Positions 48,139 to 60,414 of a stretch of 64,000 nt of DNA are shown piece after piece. The stretch is from contig OX392530.1 in assembly GCA_947623455.1 (NCBI GenBank), positions 2,579,501-2,643,500 of the forward strand, given 5' to 3'. Positions within the stretch are counted from its first letter, which is position 1. The number at the start of each line of letters is the position of its first letter. The stretch is from Mimachlamys varia. Lineage: Eukaryota; Mollusca; Bivalvia; Pectinida; Pectinidae. The notes beneath the pieces were generated by a model. The model saw nothing but the letters and a program-made list of their open reading frames with translations. It did no database searches and was not told the DNA's origin. A program made the position numbers and the translations under genes.

Positions 48139-50136
48139 AAGAAATTCAGTTGTATAAAAGTTTGGATAAAACTTCTTTTTTTTAAATTGATATGGAATGT
48201 GGTAAGATTTGTTGTTTATTTATTGTACCTGTTTTTGTGGGAATGGTATGTGTACCTGGCGGCAGTGCTGGTAGACGAGAATGTAAGGGGATATCTCCCT
48301 CCCACTATCACCGATTTATATCATTAGCCAATAGCGACATGCACCGCGTGACGCTAAACATGCGTAGCTCGGGGGGATACCGAAACTTATCAGATACAAC
48401 AAGGCGTTAGACTGGATCCCTAGGGGTAGCTTGTTAGGGCGGATACCTTCCCGCGCAGCGTTCCCTCGGGGTACCTCGTTAGCATATAATGGACGTTCAC
48501 TTTTTCACATTTGGTTAATATGTCGGTGTATCATCCGCAGACGGGAATGGTACAGTACACTTATTTATAATTCATATAAATGCAAAACAAAAACAGATTT
48601 TAAGGGGAGTGTATGTATTTCAGCAAGTGAACATTGCTGATTTCATTATAGGTACAAATAATGTTAAAATGGTAACGTTGTGAGTTTAGGGAGCTGGGAT
48701 TGGTCTTAGTACGAGTTTCACTTCTTTATTGAAAATTTGGTTTTCAAACTTTACATTTTTATTCCGTTAGCCGTTTGTTTGCACGTGTTAGTCACACACA
48801 CACATACACACACCCACTCTCCCAATCGTCCATACTAACCTATATCAGCAGAACATACAGAATTGTTCGTTTCCCCGTAATCTAAACTGATATATAATTG
48901 TTATAGTGCAAATTACACCCCACTATCGCCCATCATGTCCTATTGTAATTACTGTCGGCATTCAAAATGTTCAACAGACTTCGGACCAAAACATGTGTGC
49001 TGAATTTATCTATTTTGATAAAAATTACTGCTACACGTTGAGAAACACAAGTGTTTTTACGTCTGTTGTGTACAATGTGAACTAAATGGTGTAAGGACGC
49101 AGTTTTTGGCGTTGTCGGGTTCCTCTCCTGGAATGGAGATTATTACTGTTTATAAAACCATTGTACGCAGAAGAATTTTAATGAATGCTTTAGATATATA
49201 CGATATACGGTGTAAGAGCGCGTACACGTATCAGCCCGTTATCAATACCACCGAGCCAGCGGCAGCAACAGCTGTATGCGCGTGCGTGGGCGGGGACCGC
49301 GAGCAACCACCAGTATTACCTCTCAAGTATAATATATTCTCCGATGGCCGATATAAATTCATTTGATTCAATTTCATCTGTTGAATACGCGCGTAGTTAG
49401 TATTTGTTTATCGGTAAACAGAGTTAAGTAAACTAATTATGGATGCAGTCATCTCCTCGCCATGTTATATCTGGATGGACATCACCTAATTGGATGATTT
49501 AGTCCCCGTATGTGGGCTTACAGAGAATCAAAGGATCGATATAGAACGGAGTATAATAGCCGACGATTAGACCAATAATTACATGTTGCATACTGTACAG
49601 GGAGTTTTCCCGCCGAGAAACTGGTGTAGGTCGTCTGCCTGTCGACCTTCCATGTGTCAAGCCCCGTCTCTCAGCCTTGTCATTTCTCCGTGCTATCGTC
49701 TGCTTGCCTCAGATCGAAGCCCGGGAAGCTGGCGGTAGTGTCAGACTTGTTTCAATTACTACAAAATTATCACACATCTAGAGCTCTACCAATACATATA
49801 CACGTTTCTTTCCGCTTCATTGAGCTGTTAAGCAGTTTATATCATGACGTTTTCATTTAAATATTGGAATAATCAATATTAATCAGGCCCATAGCTTACT
49901 GATTTTTCGATATTGTCCATACCGAGTTCTATTGATACAAACATGCTTCATCAACAGCAATATTCCGTTTCACAACAATCAATTTACATAAGACAACAAG
50001 GGGAATGGGTATCGATTTTATACGGCAGCTGTGTGGCATTTAAACGTACTGTAGATTTATGTTGATTCGGTGATATGTCCGTAACTCTGTCCGTGCTAAG
50101 CCTGATATATCAGTTTGTTGTGCTAAAACTACATTT
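48139..50136. other. Presumed intron, no features recognised
   Basis: A short CA-rich run lies at about 48795-48817. Open frames at 48192-48410, 49106-49366 and 49654-49860 have no recognisable motif. Confidence 0.4.
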
Positions 50137-50350
50137 CATATGACGTTAAATCCACTCGTCCCGAGTCATGACTAAACTGTATAGTATCACGTCATACATG
50201 ACATGTTCAATTCACTCGTCCCGAGTCATGGCTAAACTATCACGTCATACATGACAAGTTAAATTCAATATGCCCGAGTCATGGCTAAACTGTCACGTCA
50301 TATATGAAATGTTCATCAACTCATGCCGAGTCGTGACTCAGCTATTGCGC
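50137..50350. repeat. Degenerate ~55-60-bp tandem repeat, four copies
   Basis: The words CTCGTCCCGAGTCATG, GCTAAACT, ATCACGTCATACATGACA and GTTCAATTC recur at about 50155, 50215, 50270 and 50325. The spacer length varies. Confidence 0.8.
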
Positions 50351-51310
50351 CGTATGACCTTTGTTATCTTACATGGGTCTGTTCTTTTGTGAGGGATTCT
50401 TCTTACCCTGGACAGGGATATTTCTCATCCTAGGGTTTAGGCAAGTTATACGTGTTTTTTTGCACGTTCTCAACAATTGTATGATGTCATAGCAACAACA
50501 CCATGACGTCACGTCGATCACACAATCGCATCACATCAACATTGGCTTGCATTGATGTGACGTCAATATAAGATATATATGAGGTATAAAGACCGAACTT
50601 TTACTCCCATGGGAGTAAAATTTGGGAGTGTTAGATTATATACACAGGATAGGGGGCAAAGCCTTGCTGCTGCTGATAAAACCCAGACTCCTTATGTAAG
50701 ACTAGCCTCTGGCCATAGCTGCTGTGGTCAGCCTGCTATCTACACACACTATAGCTGCTGAACTTTGTAAATAAAATTACAACTAAGGCCAAACTGATTT
50801 AATATGTATCGCATTTTTATAATAATAACTCTAAGCTGTAATACCAGTGATAATATGTGATTATGATAATTATTATGTTGAAGTCATATGAGAAAAACTG
50901 AGAAATGGACATATATGCGTGTGTGCCATCAAACCTATTCTAATCCTCTATACAAAGAACACTTGTTTATGAAGGACAAATATATATATATATATAAATC
51001 AGACCCGCTCAGTGCAATTTACACTATAATTGATCTCTGTATAAAGGACACCAGTCTATAATAAACACTTCTATTCTGTTAAAATGCTACTGATAAATAC
51101 ATTCATCGGGAAAACAAAATGTATTTCAGGAAGAAGTAAAGAAATATACTGTACACAGTCTACCTAAGCACATAATGATATACCTTGGCCTAACCCCATC
51201 CCAGACAGCTTCCTTCAGTTACATTTCCTTTGATATCTGAGATCTCTTGACCAATCCTATTGACACATTTCCCGCTAAAATTTTCCAAACCAGTGTAAGG
51301 TACTGGTAAT
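50351..51310. other. Presumed intron with TGACGTCA sites and a perfect palindrome
   Basis: TGACGTCA is at 50504 and 50558. A perfect 22-bp palindrome centred on CTCCCATGGGAG spans 50599-50620. An (AT)n run lies at about 50982-50996. No exon was recognised. Confidence 0.5.
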
Positions 51311-51889
51311 ATGGCTGACACTGAAAGAAGACATCTAGTTTGTCTTTTGTTGACAGAGGAAGAAGAAATAGTAGAAGGGATATTTACAGCACATGTTTGA
51401 GTTTAATAAGGGAAACACGGAATGACCATGTAACTGTGATTACAAAATACAGATCTATAAGAGAAAATACGGATGATGATGAAGTTGTACCAGTTCTGAT
51501 CATGACGACATCAGGACATTCTGAGACAGTGTCAAGCCCTAACAGTGAAAATTCTGATGGATAAATAAGTGATCCTGAGTGTCCACATAGCCTCTGTGAC
51601 AGATCTATGTGTTAACGTTATTGATGGTAAAACAAACATGTGGTGGCCTGAAATGAATGATTTTCCAAACAGAAGGAATAGACAATTATGTAATAAATTC
51701 TACAAAAGAATATGGGTGATCTTTAGTAATAATGTTGCAGATCAACAGTTCTTTTTGAGAAAACAAAGGTCACTTGAAGTTAATCCAAGAAAACATTACA
51801 CCTTGCAAAAAAGAGATATTATGCCGACTTGCGTATTGAATGCAGTTAAAAAGTGGTTCCCCAAAAACATCTACCGAGGATTATGTTAG
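51311..51889 (+). pseudogene. Decayed coding remnant ending in a P2X7 C-terminal-like domain
   Basis: Three adjoining protein-like segments lie in two frames. The first starts at ATG 51311 (MADTERRHLVCLLLTEEEE) and stops at 51398. The second, one frame over, runs about 51400-51564 and contains DHVTVITKYRSIREN and an acidic Ser-rich end. The third returns to the first frame, 51569-51889, with NRRNRQLCNKFYKRI and then KRDIMPTCVLNAVKKWFP and YRGL. The last stretch fits the pattern R-x-IPSCVV-x-x-IR-x-x-FP...Y-x-GF that I recall from the P2X7 C-terminal-like domain, which is widespread in aquatic invertebrate proteins. Frame shifts plus stops suggest an inactive copy; a multi-exon gene is an alternative, but no good splice sites were seen between the segments. 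The domain identification is from memory and tentative. The remnant lies inside the presumed Kv2 intron, on the same strand. Confidence 0.4.
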
Positions 51890-52384
51890 ACATTCATGGG
51901 GCAGTTTAATCATAACTTTATCGTCAAGGATTACTATGAAATAAAATTCAGGAAAATAAACAGAATTGGAGACAATGTATACAAGTAAGTGAGCATGATT
52001 AGTTGTTTATCAACAAGACTGACCAATGACCTGAGCCTGTGACCTCAAGTAACCTTACAACCGAGACAGCAGTCAGTGTCAGTTGGAAGCTGTTACTCCC
52101 CACACTATTTGAATTTGGAATAGTCCAAAATTGCCAATTTCAAATAATTGGAAGAAAAATATATAATATCTTGACAATTAAGAAAAAGCATTTCTTCAGA
52201 GAAAGGTTTATCAATTCAGCACACTTTTATCTTCATATCTGTCATTTTTTGATAAAAATAAGTGGTTATATAGACTAAAATTTCAAAAATAGTAGAGCAA
52301 GTGAAACACTTCTGCTGCAGTTTAAAGGTGTACATGATCTGCCATGTTTTAGTAAGGTCCACTATTTATAGGTGAGCTCGGTCT
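51890..52384. other. Presumed intron, AT-rich
   Basis: This follows the decayed coding remnant and may include its 3' flank. No motif was recognised in the open frame at 52039-52278. Confidence 0.35.
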
Positions 52385-52388
52385 TTAA

Positions 52389-52772
52389 AGGCCCAATATA
52401 CGTAACTTTCGGCAAAACTTGATGCGAAAATCAAGCCTAATTCACTATTATATTTATAGATTTAGTTAAGATTAACTGATATCAGCAATATCCAAGATGA
52501 ATTCTTACGCAGTAATCGGTACAGCTGCAGTTGAAACACGGTATTTGTAAACACGCGACCATTTTGACTGTCTTCTAACAGCGGTTTGTTATTGAAGTGG
52601 GCCCCACCTGAATTATTTTCAATTCTTTGGATTTTTCTGTCAGGAGTTTCTCGTTAGTTACCGCTCAGGTTTACTTCGTTATAGGCTTATTTTTGCATGG
52701 TTATCAACTGGATTTTTTTTCAGAATGTTTCAGATTAACGAAAAAATTCCTGAAGTTACGTATATTGGACCT
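52389..52772. mobile_element. TTAA-flanked terminal-inverted-repeat element (384 bp)
   Basis: The left end AGGCCCAATATACGTAACTT and the right end, read as complement AGGTCCAATATACGTAACTT, match at 19 of 20 positions. TTAA flanks both sides (52385-52388 and 52773-52776). TTAA target duplications are typical of piggyBac-type transposition; that class call is inference because the ends do not begin with CCC. No transposase is encoded, so it is non-autonomous. Confidence 0.75.
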
Positions 52773-52813
52773 TTAACAGGGTGAGAGAAAAATAATAATT
52801 CACCCCCTAGGTA

Positions 52814-52900
52814 GTGAGACAGGGGATCTCAACCCTCGGCAAGCCTCGTGTTTGACAACTTAAGAATCTTACCCCTCGGGTTGATATTCCGCTGTCTCAC
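52814..52900. mobile_element. Short palindromic element beside the TTAA element
   Basis: The ends GTGAGACAGGGGATCTCAAC and, as complement, GTGAGACAGCGGAATATCAAC pair imperfectly, followed by ACCCTCGG and CCCGAGGGG words near the centre. The whole is an 87-bp foldback 42 bp from the previous element. Target duplication is not clear. Confidence 0.5.
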
Positions 52901-53409
52901 CCCAACCCTTGAGGAAGAGTTTGGCTGGATAGCACAATCAAACTCTTACACACTCTTTCTGGGCTAAATCTGTCGTGCCGTTTGTTGGACTGAAATTATC
53001 ACGTTATGGTATGTAGATATGTCGGTTCGAACTGGGCAGATATCTGGTATGCGAAAAGAAAGAACTGTTTATTTTCACTACAAACATTATATTGATGAAT
53101 ATTCCTGCAGTTCAAGACAGGGGCAGTCTGGGTGTCTTCAACGTGCTAGTAGGATCGTGAACTCGTCCTTAAAGACGATCTAGTACGAGAGGAGATTGGA
53201 ATTAGAACTTATTTTTTTACCACTAAATGTTTAGCAATAGAAATTTAACCTTACGTTATTGTCGGTGTTGTTAAAACATCTGTACCGCCTTACCACAACT
53301 CATACCATAAAATATTTTCATTGTCAATATCTGACAATCAAAATATATTCACGCGGGCGTGATGCTGATACTGATATACGGTACAATCAATGTTAGCTAT
53401 GGACTTATA
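52901..53409. other. Presumed intron, no features recognised
   Basis: No gene or repeat is supported. A 12-base match to the rRNA sarcin-ricin loop at about 53190 was rejected. Confidence 0.4.
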
Positions 53410-55635
53410 TGGTATTGCAACTGTTCGAATTGTGCTTTCGTGATGCTACAATTCACTGTTGACAGTACGTTTTCAATACTACTCCAGTTAGCATTACCAA
53501 AGTAATCATTGCTTTTTGTGGTAATACCACTAGTAGCGCATAATTGTGTTACTGCTAATAGCAATGTGCTTTTGCAATTATACCACAGGTATCACTGCGC
53601 TTCTGTGATACTACAACTGTAAGCATTGCGCTTCTGTGATGCTACAACTGTAAGCATTGCGCTTCTATGATACTACAACTGTAAGCGTTGCGCTTCTGTG
53701 ATACTACAACTTTAAGCACTACGCCTCTGTGATACTACAACTGTAAGCATTGCGCTTCTGTGATGCTACAACTGTAAACATTGCGCTTCTGTGATACTAC
53801 AACTGTAAGCGTTGCGCCTCTGTGATACTACAACTGTAAGCATTGCGCTTCTGTGATACTACAACTTTAAGCACTACGCCTCTGTGATTCTACAACTGTA
53901 AACATTGCGCTTCAGAGATACTACAACTGTAAGCATTGTGCTTCTGTAATACTACAACTGTAAACATTGCGCTTCAGAGATACTACAACTGTAAGCATTG
54001 CGCTTCTGTGATATTACAACTGTAAGCGTTGCGCTTCTGTGATACTACAACTGTAAGCGTTGCGCTTCTGTGATACTACAACTGTAAACATTGCGCTTCT
54101 GTGATACTACAACTGTAAGCGTTGCGCTTCGGTGATACTACAACTGTAAGCATTGCGCTTCTGTGATACTACAACTGTAAACATTGCGCTTCTGTGATAC
54201 TACAACTTTAAGCACTACGCCTCTGTGATACTACAACTGTAAGCATTGCGCTTCTGTGATGCTACAACTGTAAGCATTGTGTTTCTGTGATACTATAATT
54301 GTAAACATTTTGCATCTGTGATACTACAACTGTAAGCGTTGTGTTTCTGTGATACTACAACTGTAAGCATTGCGCTTCTGTGATACTACAACTGTAAGCA
54401 TTGTGTTTCTGTGATACTATAATTGTAAACATTTTGCATCTGTGATACTACAACTGTAAGCGTTGTGTTTCTGTGATACTACAACTGTAAGCATTGCGCT
54501 TCTGTGATGCTACAACTGTAAGCATTGCGCTTCTGTGATACTACAACTGTAAGCATTGCGCCTCTGTGATACTACAACTGTAAGCATTGCGCTTCTGTAA
54601 TACTACAACTGTAAACATTGCGCTTCAGAGATACTACAACTGTAAGCATTGCGCTTCTGTGATACTACAACTGTAAGCGTTGCGCTTCGGTGATACTACA
54701 TCTGTAAGCATTGCGCTTCTGTGATACTACAACTGTAAACATTGCGCTTCTGTGATACTACAACTTTAAGCACTACGCCTCTGTGATACTACAACTGTAA
54801 GCATTGCGCTTCTGTGATGCTACAACTGTAAGCATTGTGTTTCTGTGATACTATAATTGTAAACATTTTGCATCTGTGATACTACAACTGTAAGCGTTGT
54901 GTTTCTGTGATACTACAACTGTAAGCATTGCGCTTCTGTGATACTACAACTGTAAGCATTGTGTTTCTGTGATACTACAACTGTAAGCGTTGCGCCTCTG
55001 TGATACTACAACTGTAAGCATTGTGTTTCTGTGATACTACAACTGTAAGCGTTGCGCCTCTGTGATACTACAACTGTAAGCATTGCGCCTCTGTGATACT
55101 ACAACTGTAAGCATTGCGCCTCTGTGATACTACAACTGTAAGCATTGTGTTTCTGTGATACTACAACTGTAAGCGTTGCGCCTCTGTGATACTACAACTG
55201 TAAACATTGCGCTTCTGTGATACTACAACTGTAAACATTGCGCCTCTGTGATACTACAACTGTAAGCATTGTGTTTCTGTGATACTACAACTGTAAGCGT
55301 TGCGCCTCTCTGATACTACAACTGTAAACATTGCGCCTCTGTGATACTACAACTGTAAACATTCCGCTTCTTTGATACTACAACTGTAAGCGTTGCGCTT
55401 CTGTGATACTACAACTGTAAGCGTTTCGCTTCTGTGAAACAACAACTGTAAGCATTGCGCTTCTTTGATACTACAACTGTAAGCATTGCGCTTTTATGAT
55501 ACTAAAACACTTAGGATTCCATTTTTGTGATTTTACAACCGTTAGCATTGTATATTTGTGATGCTATAACTGTAAGCAACGCACCTGCGCTTCTGTAATT
55601 TTAATACTACAACGGTAAACATTGCGTTGATACGA
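53410..55635. repeat. 31-bp minisatellite, about 70 copies
   Basis: The unit is GCATTGCGCTTCTGTGATAC plus TACAACTGTAA. It is degenerate at both edges (53410-53575 and 55480-55635) and regular between. The rare variant ATAATTGTAAACATTTTGC appears at about 54301, 54425 and 54859, at spacings of 124 and 434 bp, both whole multiples of 31, which marks block duplications. Confidence 0.95.
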
Positions 55636-56404
55636 TGTTGCTCCTGGTTGAATTGCGATTATGTGAAATTCGTGACACTTCTGCGGGTGAAACAGCTCAT
55701 GTGTAATTAGCCGCTAGTAGAATTACGCTAATGTGTAGCGAGATATATACGAGCTATACCTCCATTGTAAAATGACGCTTACGGGGAAATAGTTTTAAGT
55801 GTATGAGGTTATAGATCGATGGTGTATCAATAACAGGAAACCCTTCCACCCGATACTCTCGCCAGAGTATGTTATACCAGACATGCCAACCAAAACATCT
55901 AAAAACACAGGAACAGTTTCAACAGTATCTCGCCAAGCCGGATCGAGAAATTAATTTTCAAATGATAAATTTAAAGAAAAGTTACAGGAACGAATGAATT
56001 GCCAGTCGTATATTAATAGTCAAACCTCTTTATCAGTATCTCGAATTCGTATAAATCGAAAACCCTGAGTATTTCGACCGTCCCTGTCAAACGTTTCACT
56101 ATTAACAGTCGAATACTCAGATAACCCGAGTTTTTCCATTGTCCCGCCGACTCTGACATGACTGTGAGTTAACAATAAACCATTGTCTATTAATAATGAT
56201 AATGTAATTCAATAGGAACAATCAATAGTTATTTCATGATAGTCATAATTAAATATTTAAGTTCTGGTATTCAGAAATGATCCCTACCTGATAAGGACGT
56301 GATCAATCAATACACTACAACTGGCCCGGGAAATAAATCAGTCGGAGAACATTTTCTTTGATTTGTGTATACTTGGTACAAATAGATCGGTATCAGAGCT
56401 ATTC
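55636..56404. other. Presumed intron, no features recognised
   Basis: AT-rich sequence without a recognisable gene or array. Confidence 0.35.
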
Positions 56405-56705
56405 TAAAAAAAATTAGAATACCAAGCGTCAACGAAACCTTAAACTGAACTCAAAATCGATTAAACCAGGGGCAAAATACGAAAAAGGGAAAGATCCAGA
56501 TGGAGACCCTTGTAAATGTACAAGAAAATAAGACCAGGCGCTCCGGAAGAGTAAGCGTCTTCTGCTTCATCGACGACACCCATCAAGTAAATCTTGGTCA
56601 CATCCAAGTAAACGTCAATGATCAAAATGAGAACCGAGTCATCATTGTCAATCACAACAAGTAAACACACTAATGAGAAAACTTAAATGAGCATACTCTA
56701 GGCTC
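56405..56705 (-). mobile_element. Dispersed element with conserved short frame, copy 2
   Basis: The reverse complement matches 27567-27842. The minus-strand frame includes VYLDVTKIYLMGVVDEAED, AYSSGAPG and ends ILPLV followed by a stop. The other copy keeps the same frame with substitutions, although frame-neutral decay would be expected of a dead repeat. The element class is not known to me. Confidence 0.65.
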
Positions 56706-59160
56706 TTCCGCGAAAAAAAAATATCCTTTCTTACGTTTTTAACTAACGAAAGAAACCCAACACATTTCTTTTTTAATAAATGAAAATAATGCTATTGGCA
56801 TAAGGTTTGTACTATGTATAATAAATCCCGGTATAGAACGGTCGGCCGTGTCAGACGAGGCGCTAGATTGATGTGTTACCCATATCCATTACCGTATGAT
56901 TATGGTATTCATGTCCAAAGCATGTTGATAACATGACCTTTCTATAAAACACGTGTACAGCTGATCGATAAGTTCGTACCTAGTGCACGGTTACAAAACA
57001 TTTCACCAATCAATATAGATTAAAACTAATATACGTTTCCCCCACGCGCCTCGTGTGTTTGTATACATTGTACGCTGGTGTGTTCGTCCGTATGTTCTAC
57101 AGTTGCTGTATAAACCTAACGTATCAGTCGAGCATAGAAATCGAACGGGGTTATTGATTTTTTAGAAAATAACGAGTCACGTGATCGATAATCTCAAATT
57201 AATTTGGTTGTATGATTCTCGTGACTGTAGCAGAGTCGTGGTGAGATGCTGGCTGTTTCCCCAGCATGTTTCCGCGCTGGTATCAAACCCTAATCTCTAG
57301 CGTTACGGGAGGGTTAGGTAATTGCCATTTAATGTTTAGTTATAGATGGTAGAATTGTCATATTATGCTGCCTATTATGAAATAACTTTGGGATTAGAAG
57401 ATATAAAACATCGCATCGTAATCGAGATTATTTTGTTTTCATTTGAATGTTTTATTAAAGAAAAATCAAATTGTACCGAAGTTTTGTAAAACAAAACAAA
57501 GATGTTTTATAACTATACCTCTATGACGTACAGCAATTAAACAATGTCATAAAATATTACACTGATGTAGTGAAATATTACATTTATGTAACAAAATTGT
57601 ACGCTAATATTGAAAAATATCACAACCATGTAGTCAAGCAATACAATGTAGGTTTTTTAATAACTTATATTTGGCACTAAATTACATTCTGATACCGGAC
57701 TATGGTGATTAAAAAACAGGCCAAAATTAAAGCTGAATTAATCTTTTGTGCCTATATTTTTACTAAACATATATGTAACAGCTTGTATAACTTTACATAG
57801 TAAACAATACTCCAATACTGGTAATGCTGTAACATGTCTGACCAACTGATACAACAGTATCATACATAAAACAGTGCTAAAGAGAGATAATAGGCGTAAT
57901 ACACAGACATGCTGCACCCCTTAAATTTAGTTATAGATACAGTATGCCGCAAAAATGATTTGGACAGCATCATTCAGATGTTTCGTCCTCCTAGGACTCT
58001 TTAACTCATTCACACATGAAATTTCATAATGAATCACTCCAACCATTGTGTTGGGAGAGTTCAATTGTGTCTTTAGGGGTAAATGGGGTCAAGGTTCTTT
58101 GTCGCAATTTATTTTTACTCCATTTCAAATTCATATTGGCCTAATAAAGTATTTCAAGTTGACGCTGGATTTACTCAATTCTAGCCCAAAACATCGATGT
58201 ACGGAGAACAACGCATGGATTGACTTCTAGTGCAAGTCTTGGTAAATATCAATTAGCGATCCTTGACCGATAATTGATAGTTAAGTAAATAGACCGGACA
58301 GTATGGAGGGAACTTTTCTTTTCGAAATGTTGTCCACAATATCGTGTGCTTATACATTTGTTGAGATGTACTTAAAAATGTTCATTTCAGTTCAGTTTTC
58401 CTGAGCAATACCGTCACAACAACCTGCCATGTGTTGAAGTCTCCAGTGACTGTCAGGGCATGGCTCTCCACACCTCCATCTCAAGCTTCCTTCTCTGACC
58501 AGACAGACGGTTGGCTTTACACGAACACAACAAGAATTCCCCAAAGTGTCTGCCATACTACTCTCTCGAGCTCCCGCCAACTAGTGATTAGTGTCAGAAT
58601 ATAGTCTGTACACCAACACTCTCGGTTGTCTGGGGGCACCCGGATCACGACAAGGGAGACAATTCCAGACTTATTATCTGTCAGCATTTTGTTGTCGAAA
58701 GTTAATATTTATCGACTACTTTCGTCTGACCAGCTGATAATTTATCGATTATGATGTATGTCTCGGTCTGGCGGATGTTTATCATTTATAACTGCTTGTC
58801 ATGTTGGATTCGTGTTTGTTTGCCCAGTGTCCCAAACGATTACAGACGGGTTAATGATAATCGAGTAAATATCACTGCCTTTTATCGGTTAGTTTTTCTG
58901 TATCTTTGTCCGTCAATAGTGGATGTGTCTATCAACATATCGTAATACACTGTCTCGTTCTAGCCTGTATCACACGTAAGTTCTGTATATGTACAGCGTT
59001 ACAACGTTTGCAATATATTCGTTCTTGAAGCTTTACAACTTTTTTTTTGTATTTTTCCAATTTTTTGTTGCATATACAAAACAAGTATTTTACACTCATT
59101 CCGTTTAAAGCAGTAACACAAGTTCACAAAACACTCATAATCAACATTCTCTAGTATAAT
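56706..59160. other. Presumed intron, mostly unremarkable
   Basis: At 57540-57660 a degenerate repeat of ATATTACA and GTAGTGAAATATTACA words is visible. No exon could be supported. Confidence 0.35.
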
Positions 59161-59169
59161 ATCATCATT

Positions 59170-59202
<33 letters not shown>

Positions 59203-59217
59203 TTCGTCGTCGTCGTA
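59161..59217. repeat. TCA/CGT trinucleotide microsatellite
   Basis: ATC repeats run into TCGTCGTCGTCGT. On the minus strand this gives an Asp-rich open frame, which is not credible as a protein. Confidence 0.9.
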
Positions 59218-60289
59218 AGCTTTAGAACTTAAACAGTACACTTTTCACGTGTTTCAATGAAGCATTTTTTTTATTTTCGCGTGTACAATATTCTTCGGTT
59301 ATAATGTGGGTTCGATAAAAGCTTGAAGAATGACGATGAATCCACTTAGCCATGAAACGATTTGCTTAAGTGGCTGTAGATTCGGTCTGATAAGTCATTG
59401 TCTTCAAAAGCTCTTTCCTACACTAAGCGCCTTACATACACAGAGTTTTAGTACTCTTCCAGGTCATAAAGATGTTTTATTGGCACACGACAGTAGGTCC
59501 CAACACAAACATGGTTGTTATCCTGCCGTCGAGACAATTGTAAGGTTATGAATTTTTCATGTGCTCCTGCCAGGAATCTGATGGGCCCATTCTAGCCATA
59601 CTACGAGCATATCAGCATGTTGCTCCCGTTGTTCTCGTTATTATTTGAAAGCAGCTGCAACAGTTATTTGATTTTAAATTCACTATTTCATATTTATTTT
59701 GACACGTTTTAACTGGGACTGATGCCATAGGATCGATTTATTAGACATGTAGTCGTCCTAGGTCAAAGCAATTCATTGTTTCTCTTCGTCTTTTACCGGA
59801 ACAATCGTAGTGAACTCAGGGTTCTGATGTGACTTGGAACTTTGTCGTTAATAGATATTTTCAGTCCACATTATTATTTCTAACTATAGAATAACAATGT
59901 CTGCCGTAGCAAATTACAATAACTTATACGGAAGTATTGTACGGGAGCCGTACGTTGTACAAGGAATACCTGGAATTTAAAGCACGTTTCTTTCTCTTTT
60001 GGTTTCTTAATTGAGAGTCACAAGTCAAACGTGACACCCTTTTAAGACCAGTTTCAGGTCATCTGATTTTTTTTGCTCTTTTCGTGTCAAAATCATCTGA
60101 GAAATTAATCTGAAATTGACCGAAATCGACATGAAGAAATATTGCCATTGTTAACTCGAAATTTGTGTATTCGGTTCGTGTCTTGTATGTTATATTGACA
60201 CGAGATCCAATTAAGTCCTTCTCTATCAGTAGGGAATAGTCAGAACTAATTTCTGTTGGATTGACTCTTTTGTAAGAGGCGACTGAATT

Positions 60290-60400
60290 TGTGATCGTTT
60301 CTCTTCTTTCTTTATCACTTTCATCTTTCTTTCTCTCTTTCTTTATCACTTTCCTCTTTCTTTCTCTCTTTCTTTATCACTTTCACCTTTCTTATTATCT
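60290..60400. repeat. Pyrimidine-rich tandem repeat, about three copies
   Basis: TTTCTTTCTCTC, TTTCTTTATCACTTTC and ATCTTTC or CCTCTTTC words repeat with a period of about 38 bp. This immediately precedes the SINE copy. Confidence 0.75.
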
Positions 60401-60414
60401 CCCTTGACACAGTC

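Noticed and set aside
53180..53205. AGTACGAGAGGA, identical to the sarcin-ricin loop of large-subunit rRNA
   Set aside because: Only 12 bases match. The flanking sequence does not resemble 28S or mitochondrial 16S rRNA, so chance is the simpler explanation.
58999..59241. 80-codon minus-strand frame with an Asp-rich run
   Set aside because: The Asp run is the TCA/CGT microsatellite read on the minus strand; the rest has no motif.
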